This document shows, in pieces, positions 17,058-26,600 of a stretch of DNA of 64,000 nt. The translations under genes and the position numbers were made by a program. Where the stretch lies: positions 77,092 through 141,091 of the forward strand of contig NZ_SRYB01000009.1 in assembly GCF_004793975.1 (NCBI RefSeq), written 5' to 3'. The DNA is from Lepagella muris. Its GTDB lineage: Bacteria > Bacteroidota > Bacteroidia > Bacteroidales > Muribaculaceae. Within the stretch, counting starts at the first letter, position 1; the number at the start of each line of letters is the position of its first letter. The notes beneath the pieces are model-generated. The model had not been told where the DNA came from. It was given only the letters and a program-made list of their open reading frames with translations, and searched no databases.

Positions 17058-18701
17058 TTATATGATTTGAACTGGTTTTGAAAACGTGGCTATCTTATAA
17101 GGGATATGAAGTTCACGGCGATAACCACCCATTCCAAAGCTGGTATTCACAGCTTCGACATAGTAATATCCGTTTTTCTCCGGCTGGCGTACATCTATCA
17201 GGCCAACTATATCAGTAGGTTTGATGTACAAATCACCAAATATCACTATTGAGCCTGATATACCGTTGGGATTATAGTTGGCCCAATATTGCTTTGCCTC
17301 CTCAATAAGTTCTTCTTCAGTAATACCTACCTTGGTTGAGAGATATTGGATGACATTGTACTTATCGAGCTTGGCCGGATCCGTAAGATGACCTTCAATT
17401 CTTTTGGTGCTATAAGTACCATTGACAAATTTCATTTTCTTACGATCCTTTACCTTTCGGCGATTGACAATCTGGAATTGACCGTCACTCTCAATCATCC
17501 ACCCCTCATCATCAGGGTTTGGATTTTTTCGGAGTGTCAGCTTAAAAAATTGATTGTCTTTCGTGCGCCCCTGAGCTTCGACTGCCAGATATTTCTTGTC
17601 GTTGCGTTTCAGATTCAGTTTATCCTGGGCAACATCCCAATCAAACTGAATGAGTTTGACTGAGTTGTTTCCCCCATTATAGGTAATGTACTTCTTATCA
17701 TTATTGGGAAGCCCACCTCCTTTGCCGGCATAATAAGTAAGACCAACACGCAGTTGAGCGGACCCATCTGATTTTGTTTCAATCATACAAAGGACACCGC
17801 TCTTGCTCCATTCAGTAAGCACATCGGCAATGGTCAAGTTATTGCTGATAGAGCCACCACTCACAGAAATGGTTGAGCCTTTACTTGCTTCGGCCAGAGG
17901 TATTCCTGTATCTTTCAAAAGATGATATTCTCCGTCATCATCAAGAAAATCCTTGACCATTAACGTGGCCTTAGCTGATATGTTGGGTGTGCTGACAGAA
18001 GCGAGGATATGGGCCATATTGGTACACTCTAACTCCAAGGGAGTATCAACAGAAATAGCGGTTATAAAGCCGGTAAACACCACATCCATATTCGGATCAC
18101 TGTCAGCAGTGTTCATCTTCTTAAACTCGGTTTCAGAATATGCGTACCCTAAACGTATTTCGATACGATTACCGACGGCCACATCATTAGGACTAAGCAA
18201 TGCAGCTTCAGTCTTGGTGCGGTTGAAGTCAATTAAGCCCTTATCATCATAATTAGCAGCCATAGAGGTGGTGGAGACACCATCTTCAGTGAATAATGCA
18301 GTAGGAGTGGAGGTTACATCACCATCATTATTGGCTGTTTTGAGGGTGTTTTCTTTATCGGTTGAATCCGCTTTATCACCACTCATCACATCTTTTTCCT
18401 TACGACTGGAGAGATTGATAACAGTGCCACGAGGAAATCTGACAACTGCTTTATTGATAAGGTTTTTAGCAGAGTCAGATATTTCAATGCTCTCACATTC
18501 TCGTATGGTCAAACACTGGTTTGCAGAGGGAATAGAAAACCAATTATTCCCACTTGCTTTCCAAATTTTGATTTGACATACCAGTATAGCGAGCTTATCC
18601 TCATAGGCTTTATGCTGATAGTATTTAGGGGTAAGTGTGTACTCGACCTGTTGCACCAGATCGGGTCGCTGTGTGCGGAGTGAAGTTAAATCTGATGCCA
18701 T
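17058..18701 (-). CDS. Baseplate hub (gpD/gp27-like) protein
   Basis: A 547-aa protein. The N-terminal half has beta-rich segments and a typical hub feature: a domain that defines an oriented frame (GNRIEIRLGYAY) followed by FTGFITAISVDTPLELEC, as in late-control-D/hub proteins. The C-terminal part includes GDLYIKPTDIVGLIDVRQ and a closing strand set. It lies directly upstream of the spike gene with two bases between them. The hub links the tail tube to the spike. Confidence 0.7.
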   Translation of the reverse strand: MASDLTSLRTQRPDLVQQVEYTLTPKYYQHKAYEDKLAILVCQIKIWKASGNNWFSIPSANQCLTIRECESIEISDSAKNLINKAVVRFPRGTVINLSSRKEKDVMSGDKADSTDKENTLKTANNDGDVTSTPTALFTEDGVSTTSMAANYDDKGLIDFNRTKTEAALLSPNDVAVGNRIEIRLGYAYSETEFKKMNTADSDPNMDVVFTGFITAISVDTPLELECTNMAHILASVSTPNISAKATLMVKDFLDDDGEYHLLKDTGIPLAEASKGSTISVSGGSISNNLTIADVLTEWSKSGVLCMIETKSDGSAQLRVGLTYYAGKGGGLPNNDKKYITYNGGNNSVKLIQFDWDVAQDKLNLKRNDKKYLAVEAQGRTKDNQFFKLTLRKNPNPDDEGWMIESDGQFQIVNRRKVKDRKKMKFVNGTYSTKRIEGHLTDPAKLDKYNVIQYLSTKVGITEEELIEEAKQYWANYNPNGISGSIVIFGDLYIKPTDIVGLIDVRQPEKNGYYYVEAVNTSFGMGGYRRELHIPYKIATFSKPVQII

Positions 18702-18703
18702 AA

Positions 18704-19783
18704 TTATAATTGTTCTTCCAGCAAGCCGGCAGCCAAACCTACGCCCTGCTTAACCAAATCAGAAGCCATAGATTTAAGTCCTTCAAGCTGATTGTTCAAC
18801 ATCTTCATCCATTCACTGCCATCATCTTCTTTTGCGGAAACATTCTTCTGCGGAATGATTGAAACTGTATCTTCAGAGATTTCAATTTCATTTTCCGGCT
18901 GCAATCCAATAGCTGAGAAGGTGTATTGTTGGAGAGATTTGTATCCTTGACGTGGAGAGACACTGAAGTTCTCAATGACAATATGCGTGATACCCAGCAT
19001 ATCAAGAACCATATTATTGACCTTGATAATGCCTTTGTATTGCATAATCTTGTAGAATTTCTGCATCTCTTCTGTGGGATAGATGTCTGGCTTTCCACTT
19101 GTGATTTGACCTGAGACAGTAAATTTTATATCGCCATTGGAAACAAGTTCCTTACGGCTATAATCACGCCCGGTAACACGAGTGGCTATAAGATTTTTAT
19201 CGGAATTAATGGTTATCAAAGCAGTGGTGTCATACCATACCAAAGTTTTAGTATTGACGGTATTGGTTACAGTATCAGGCTCTTGTTCTTTATAGATACC
19301 TTTCTTTGCATCAATTACTTTAGTACGATATACAGGGAATTTTTGAGTTATGGTGATATTCTGATCGAGTTCAATTCCCAACATCAGAGCTTCTGGAGCT
19401 TTGCCACCCCAGTCATCTAAAGCATAGATAGTACCACCATCTACTTGCATCATCCCATATTCTTTTGCCTCGATCTCCTGCTTCTTCAATTCGGACTCCA
19501 CCCAGGCTGCACCAACTGTATCTTTGGTTCTTTTACCATTCAGCAAAGAGTTAAAGGCATTGACGGCTTCATTTTTTAATTCAGATACGGCTCCCCGGAC
19601 AACTCCCTTGACTGCTACTTGAAGAAGTGAGCCGCCGGCGCCGTCTTTATAGTAAAATTTACAGTTACTATCTCTACCACCATTAGCAATTTTACTCTGT
19701 AAAGTATTAAACAAGGCTCCCATTGTAGAAGCCATTGCACTGCCAGTGGTTGTTATTGCGAGGTTATTTAGACTTGTACTCAT
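18704..19783 (-). CDS. Tail/baseplate protein near tape measure (DUF6046-like)
   Basis: A 359-aa protein. It has an Ala/Gly-rich N-terminus, a central region with beta strands (ALMLGIELDQNITITQKFP) and a C-terminal amphipathic helix (EWMKMLNNQLEGLKSMASDL). This type of protein commonly lies between tape measure and hub in Bacteroides phages and may be a tube-initiator or distal tail component. The family call is from memory of that synteny. It is followed by the hub gene after two bases. Confidence 0.55.
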   Translation of the reverse strand: MSTSLNNLAITTTGSAMASTMGALFNTLQSKIANGGRDSNCKFYYKDGAGGSLLQVAVKGVVRGAVSELKNEAVNAFNSLLNGKRTKDTVGAAWVESELKKQEIEAKEYGMMQVDGGTIYALDDWGGKAPEALMLGIELDQNITITQKFPVYRTKVIDAKKGIYKEQEPDTVTNTVNTKTLVWYDTTALITINSDKNLIATRVTGRDYSRKELVSNGDIKFTVSGQITSGKPDIYPTEEMQKFYKIMQYKGIIKVNNMVLDMLGITHIVIENFSVSPRQGYKSLQQYTFSAIGLQPENEIEISEDTVSIIPQKNVSAKEDDGSEWMKMLNNQLEGLKSMASDLVKQGVGLAAGLLEEQL

Positions 19784-19810
19784 ACTCTATAATAGTTCTG
19801 GTGCAATGAA

Positions 19811-19842
19811 TTTGGTAGATCGACGATTTTTGAGTAATTTTG
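19811..19842 (+). promoter_or_regulatory. Promoter of the second moron pair
   Basis: TTTG at 19811-19814, a 20-base spacer and TAATTTTG at 19835-19842, the Bacteroidetes consensus. It has the same spacer length as the promoter at 1938. It points rightward, against the virion operon. Confidence 0.78.
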
Positions 19843-19885
19843 CACTACTTTTCAGAAAATTTTTGGAAAGTGGCATAAGTCCTGT

Positions 19886-19908
19886 TTCGCGTCGAAATCA
19901 CCACCTCG
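19886..19908 (+). repeat. Leader element shared with the first moron, copy 2
   Basis: Identical over 23 bases to 2013-2035 and at the same distance (51 bases) from the first base of the -7 box. The sequences just before are also similar (CATAG-CCT and CATAAGTCCT). Flanking sequence is otherwise unrelated. Confidence 0.7.
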
Positions 19909-19959
19909 GATAAGAAAAAGGGTATATGTCATTTTGTGAACTATAATACCAAATTCAAA

Positions 19960-20187
19960 ATGACTATGGGAAAAATTAAAAAAAGTGCCCTGATAGGCAT
20001 GTTGTTTGCTGCCATTGTAGGTGTCAGTGTATGTTGGGGCGTGTCCTATTTTATAGACCATATCAATGGGAACACGAAGGCTCAGATAGAAGCCAGAAAA
20101 CGTGCAAATGAAGCTGCCGATAAAACAACAGAAGAACTAAATAAAGCAGCCCAATGGTATAATGATGAATTAAATAAATGCAAATGA
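19960..20187 (+). CDS. Membrane moron resembling a tape-measure segment
   Basis: A 75-aa protein from the ATG at 19960 (a second ATG at 19966; a GTG at 19936 is also in frame). It has a basic start (GKIKK), one membrane segment (SALIGMLFAAIVGVSVCW) and a helical tail. The tail matches the phage's own tape measure protein just after a hydrophobic segment: INGNTKAQ/IDGTSEAQ, ANEAADKT/ANKAADQT and WYND/WYQD, with about half of 37 aligned positions identical and no gaps. With its own promoter in an otherwise opposite operon it looks like a lysogen-expressed gene. Blocking DNA entry of related phages by mimicking the tape measure is an inference. Confidence 0.75.
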   Translation: MTMGKIKKSALIGMLFAAIVGVSVCWGVSYFIDHINGNTKAQIEARKRANEAADKTTEELNKAAQWYNDELNKCK

Positions 20188-20236
20188 TAAATGTGAAGAT
20201 TCTAACTTTATCGTTTAGAAAATTCATCTTATATAT

Positions 20237-20581
20237 ATGGATGCAGTAGAAAAAGCAGTATCTTTATCAGAAAAAATAGAGATCTGTACTTCTTCATTTG
20301 AAGATTTGAACGTAAAAGTTCAAACTATGTCATTTTCTCCAATAGATAGTGAATATATCACTATGAATTATCTTTTGTTTCGCGCTGGAAGGCAAAGCAA
20401 ACAATGGGTTCATGTTGTTATCTCATTGTTTGACTATGATGGAAAGATTATTCAAATTGGAGAAAGTACGCAATTTGAATTAAAAAAACGAAATCTACCT
20501 TATGTTGGGAATGTAATTATCAGACTCAAAATGCCTTATGACCAAGTAGCAAAAGTTGGTGTTTACCTTCAGGAGTGTTGA
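20237..20581 (+). CDS. Hypothetical second gene of moron pair
   Basis: A 114-aa soluble protein with a beta-rich C-terminal half (WVHVVISLFDYDGKIIQIGE; NVIIRLKMPYDQVAKVGVYL) resembling a small jelly-roll or immunoglobulin-like fold. No family was recognised. It follows the membrane moron by 49 bases on the same strand and ends before a bidirectional terminator, so the two are probably one transcript. It is AT-rich relative to the virion genes around it, which fits a later acquisition. Confidence 0.65.
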   Translation: MDAVEKAVSLSEKIEICTSSFEDLNVKVQTMSFSPIDSEYITMNYLLFRAGRQSKQWVHVVISLFDYDGKIIQIGESTQFELKKRNLPYVGNVIIRLKMPYDQVAKVGVYLQEC

Positions 20582-20602
20582 TTTAGGGGTTATATAAGTG
20601 TT

Positions 20603-20640
20603 AAAAGAAAGATGAGACTAAAAGCCCCATCTTTCTTTTT
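20603..20640. terminator. Bidirectional terminator between moron pair and tape measure
   Basis: A 12-bp stem (20603-20614 AAAAGAAAGATG with 20628-20639) with A-run before and T-run after, so it can stop transcripts from both sides. It lies between the convergent stop codons at 20581 and 20652. Confidence 0.85.
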
Positions 20641-20651
20641 TATGTGTATCA

Positions 20652-23600
20652 TTATGTAAGATCCATTACTCGCTGTGCCTGATTGGAGGCTTCTGCAAAC
20701 ATTTGATATACTGCTCCGGCAATTCTATCTTCCATTGCTGCCATCAAGTCACGCTCTTCAGCACTGGAAGCCACTGTAGTTCTGTCGAAGCTCGCCAGAT
20801 TATTGATATTAAACACAACCTGAGTTGGTCTTGCAGCAGCCCGATCATAATGAGAGGCGTATGCTTGCTGATCTTTGGTAGAGGTTGGGGTTGGGGTTGG
20901 AGTATATTGAGTGCCTGAGTTATTATTCCCTAACTGTTGAGCTTTGTCTATAAGATGTTTATTCTGCTCAATAATGGTGTTAGCAGTTTTACGAGAGATA
21001 TTATGGTACATTTGCTGTTGTTCTGCGGAACGCGAAACAATTCGATTACCCAAATTGATAGTTTCCCCAGATCTTCCCATTATAAAGTCCACATATTGCT
21101 TCTCATTGATACCAGCTTTTACCCATTCAGAGTTTTCATTACTTGCAATCCATTGTGCCCAATAGTCCTGAACGGTCTTATCTCCATATTTCGCGCCATT
21201 CATTTGATGCCTTATCTGTTCTTTAAGTCCATTTGCATCATTAATATCAATGACTCCAGCTTCGGCCATCATTTTGTACGACGCGCCAATAATATCAGAA
21301 AAACCTTGAAGAGTCAGATTAAAGTTTGTAACTTTGGCTCGAATCTGGTCTAAAATATTGGTGAAGTTCAACCGTCCATTTGGAAGAGTCGAAAGCATTA
21401 ATTCGATGTTGGCCTGCTGCTGACCATCGGCTGAGACGGCGTTGTAGATAACGTGATAATCGCCAATGATATTGGAAATTGCATTATACCATTCGTCAGT
21501 ATATAACTTAGCACGATTTTCTGCATCTGACAGCCACTGATAAGCATTCATTTTTCCTACCAAGGTCCCCATTTGACCATTGATAGTTGCATCCATAAGA
21601 TTCTGGGCGCCTAACTGATATTTATCATAGACACTGCGATTAGTAGTCTGCTGGAATTGCTCTGGTGTCATTCCGGCAGAGGGAAGTTTCGCTGTGAATT
21701 GCGACATATATTTGTTTCTAATGGCAATGGCAGCTTGCTGATATTCCTCTTCAGTTTTATAAGATGTTTCTCCGGCAAGATACTTTTGACGGAGGTCAGC
21801 AATTTCTCTGATAGCTTGTTGAGTCCGAAGATCATTTGCACCCTCAATCATAAGGGCGTCCTGAACCATACCATTACGTTGATTTATGGCGGTATCTTCA
21901 TCTGCGTGCCATAAATTCCACAAAGCTATGCCCAGATTGCCAGCGTCATTATGAACATTGTACTCCATTTGCTTATGTTTCTTGGAGAAGTCATAATTTC
22001 GGGCATTACCAATAGCGAGCGAATATGCCGGGTTTGCAGTTATGACATTACGCCATTTGGTAGTTACGTCATTGATAGATTGTTTGCTGGCATCCTTGGA
22101 GAAGTCATTGAAGATTGTTGCATAAAGCTGATTAAATCTTTGCTTATCTGCATTATACTTCTCAATCTGAGCCGTATCAATACTGGATATAACTGGGGCA
22201 GCTTCAGGAATATTCTCTGACATCATATCCTGATACCATTTACCTTCCTTAGTAAGCTCTCTATGAGTCTGGTCGGCAGCTTTGTTCGCTTGCACTCTTG
22301 CACGTTGCTGCGCTTCCGAAGTACCGTCAATGCGCTGTTTCAGCTTATATAAGCCATATCCTAAACCGGCTACTGCACCTACTGCTAATGTTACGGGATT
22401 AACCAAGAATCCAGCAGCCTTAGCCAAACCAGTGAGCAATCCCATGAGCATACTCTTCAATCCTCCAAACATCGGAGCGAAAGAGGCCATTGTAGGAACA
22501 GCAGTGGCGGCGGCACGGAAAGCTCTGCCAGCCCTGGCCGGTCCATATATTCTTGCAGCACGTTCACGAACAGCAGCATAATGCTGACGTGTCTCTTTAT
22601 TGAGAGCGGCCAGTGTGGTCTGCTTATTGGCGCCACTTAGTGCAAGCTCTCCGGCAAGGATAGCATTTGCAGCCATAGCATTATGCGCTCTGGTAGCAAT
22701 ATTACCACGAATAACCTTATTAGTGCCGAATTTACCAGAACCAACTATGAATGGTGTGTTCGCTATTGCAGCATTAGCTGCTGTACCGGCAGCCACACTA
22801 CCGGCCACATTGCGTGTCACAGCTGATCCTCCGACAGCAGAAATGCCAGCCAGAGCCATAATTGAACCCTTCAGACGGTCAAATACACCTATCAGTGATA
22901 TAATAGGAGCAATTAGAGTACCCATCTGAGTAATGCCCATTTGGAATGTAATCCAGAATTTGATAAGACCGGGAGCAGCATTGTAAAGCGAGGCCCAAAT
23001 CTTAACAAACCAAGCCATAACCTTGCCGATTTCGATAATCAAATCGAGAAGGTTCTGCATCATTTGTATAGTTTCAGGTTTTGCAAGGTAATCCCTGAGC
23101 TTTTTGAGCATACCCTCAAAGCCACCTTGACGATTTTCAAATGCCTGAACGATACCTTCAGTAAAAGTTGAAGTTACCTGCGCCCAAAGACCTGAAATAG
23201 TATTCTGTTTCTCTTCAGCAATCGCTCCTGAGATATTGCCGTATGCAGAGTTGCGGTTTGCCAACATCAGAGATACAAGAGAACTCATGCCGGCCTTGCT
23301 ACTCATCTTTGATGACATGGCTTCGATACCAGTGCCAATTTCTTGTGCAACTCCAGTATCTCCACCGGCAGCAGCCAACAATGTTGCAGCAGCACCTGGT
23401 TGAGCTGTAATACGGAAAAGGTTTCCGACAATCTGAGCCATCTGATTTTCAGGAATACGTTGGACCATATCAATCAAGATGTCAGATATAGAGCGATAGC
23501 TACCATCCTCTTTAAGAGTGGTAATGCCATAGCTCTGTTTCATCATATCAAGAACCGCCTTTTGAGTCTTGTTCGGCTTAAAGAGGTTTTGATACATCAT

Positions 23601-26600
23601 ACGGAGTGCAGTACCAGCGGAAGAAGCCTGAATACCGGCGTTACCCATAACACCAAACAATGCCATTGTATCGGCAAAAAGGTGAGGGTCATTACGGCCA
23701 TACATATTTGCGACACCACCGCCATATTTAGCAGACTCTGCCAGCATCATAAGGTCGGTGTTGGATCGAGTAGCTGTCGTGGCCATTATATTTGCCGCCT
23801 CACGCATACGCTCAGGAGCGATTTGGAAGGTGGTCATAATATTGGTCATCTTATCAGCAGTCTCGCCCAAATCAGAATCTCCAATAAGTGCAAGGTCTGC
23901 GATGGGTCGTATAGCAGCATTGATAGCGTCTATATCATATCCGGCCATAGCAAGGAAGCGAGCAGCACTGGCGACTTCGGGAGCAGAGAATTTTGTCTTA
24001 ACACCGACATTACGCACAGTGGCTTCCATATTCTTGAACGAATTTTGACTATATGAGTCTGTTCCGTTCTGAAGAATGGCCTGAGTAGTGCGCATGGTGT
24101 TTTGATACTCCATCGCCTGACTGAAGGAGCTTCCAATGGCTGACATCGCGCCACCAATCGCAAACATTACACCCATACCCTTGGCCATATCTACAGCCAT
24201 TGGAGTGCGAACACCAAACGAGGTCTGGCCCGTAAATGGATAAGCCCATCTACGGGAACGATCAAAGAATGGTTTTGGCTGACCAGTGCGCATAGGCACC
24301 ATACCAGTTCCACGAGATTGGGTGGGCTGTCCTACACCATTTGCCTTAGCAACATCACCTTCAAGTTTATTAATCTGACTCTGCAAAGTCCAGGGTACTG
24401 CAACACTTGCTTTCTGCATCTGAGTTGATACGCCCTGCAAGTATTTCAGCATTTGAGGTGCCTCCATACCCGGAGTCGGCATAATGCCAGTCGTTGCTAC
24501 GGCCTGACGGAAATACCGACGATGTTTTGTCAGCATGTTCAGTTGCTCTTTGTTTTGAGCAAAAGGCAACATTGCATTTTGAGCCTGAGCTTGTAAACGA
24601 GCAGCTTTCTGGATATTAGACTCACTTGGCTTACCCTTGGGATTTGTTTGAGCCAATTTCCAGCCATCTGTATATCTTGATACAGCAGCCTGTGCTGAAG
24701 AATGTTGTTGGGTTGCGGCAGAAAGAGCATTACTTGACATCGTACCATATCGAGCCATCAATGCCGTTTCGTGTTGAATTGCGTTAGCGAAAGGTGCTTG
24801 TGCTTGACGATACTGGTCTATCTGAGTTTGTAATGCAGCTTGTGATGATTCGATTCTTGCAAGAGCACTTCTCTGAGTTTTATTGGGTTTCTTCAAAGAG
24901 AGCAGTGGCTTCTTCATCTCCTCCAGCTGTGCCATTTGTTTCAAATATGGCTCCATCTGTTTTTGGATAGCTGCATATTGTGTCCTTGCCGCCTCCAGAC
25001 GAGCATTGGACTTTCCTGTACTACGAGCAATCTGAGATTGAATTCTCGCTACATTTCCACGCGCATTGCTTTCATCACCTCTAAGTTTGGCTAATTGCTG
25101 TTGCTGTTCATTATTGAGATATGATGTAAGATCATTGGCTCGTACCCACTTGTACCCATTAGGCGCAGTATGGGCAGCCGGAGCAGTAGAATCCCAGGCA
25201 ACTTTATTTTTCCCAGTACCAGCAGTTGTTGGAGCCAACTTACGCAAGCGTTCTTCTTCAGCAAGTTCGTATGGAGTCTTTTGCGCAAAAGCTGCCATAG
25301 CGTCACGTTTCATCTGGTCAAGATGCCACGCTCTTCTTCTCTGCTGATCTGCAATTTGGGTAGCGTAATTTGGAGGTAACATTCCACCTTTTGCCAAATG
25401 TGCTCCAAGTTGGTCTCTATATTGTCTTGGAGTAAGAGGCTGGTGGCCGGTATGCCCACTCTGTTTTTGACCTTTTTGAGTAGTTCCGCCGGTCGTAGGA
25501 GGTACAATCGGAGCAACTGGCGGCACAGTATTTGTGGCCGGCGCTGTTACATTTTGTTGTGTTCCAGCAGGCGGCACCCCAGTAGCAGTCAGTTTGATAT
25601 TTTGAGGGCTGGCAGCTCTTACCTTGGCTACGAACTCTTCCAAAGCGGCCACAGCAGCTGTAGTGTCGAGTTTTAATGCGACTGAAGGGAGTTTAGTTTG
25701 AGCTAAACCCTTAGTCGTATCAACAACAGCAGGTTTCTTCTGGCCGATGGCAGTTGTCTTTTTCCCCTTTGCTGGAGTGGCAACTGTTGTAGGAGCCTTT
25801 TGTGTAGGAGCTACAGTTGTTGCTGGAGCTGCATTTGTAGCGACTCCAGTAGCAGTCAGTTTGATATTTTGAGGGCTGGCAGCTCTTACCTTGGCTACGA
25901 ACTCTTCCAAAGCGGCCACAGCAGCTGTAGTGTCGAGTTTTAATGCGACTGAAGGGAGTTTAGTTTGAGCTAAACCCTTAGTCGTATCAACAACAGCAGG
26001 TTTCTTCTGGCCGATGGCAGTTGTCTTTTTCCCCTTTGCTGGAGTGGCAACTGTTGTAGGAGCCTTTTGTGTAGGAGCTACAGTTGTTGCTGGAGCTGCA
26101 TTTGTAGCGACTCCAGTAGCAGTCAGTTTGATATTTTGAGGGCTGGCAGCTTTTACCTTGGCAATAAACTCGTCCAGTCCTGTAATTGCATTTGCAATAT
26201 CTAAGTTTAGGGGGATGGGAGGAATATTGCCAGTGAGTTTTTTTATCTGCTCTTGACGGCCAACAGCACCTCTTTCCCATTTTAATTTAATTGAGACTGG
26301 AATTGTCTGTTTGGGAATGCTTTGAATCTGACTGATGATATTTTTTGTATCAACAGTTGCGGTTATAGTATTTTTAGCAGGAGCCTTTTTCGCCTTAGTT
26401 GGTTGAGATGCTACTGTAGATTGTGTGGATTCAGGAGCAGGAGTAGTAGGTATTGGCGCCGGTGCGCGTAACGATGCAAGAGTTTGATTTGCTTCTGCAA
26501 GTTGGGTCTTTTGAGCAGCCGTCAGTCGTTTCTTGGCATTTAGCTGATTAATAACACTCTGTGCTCCAATACCTCTTACAAGCTCTTCATTGGTTAAAGC

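Noticed and set aside
25579..26155. CRISPR-like repeat array
   Set aside because: There are only two full 267-bp units without spacers, and they are in frame within a coding gene.
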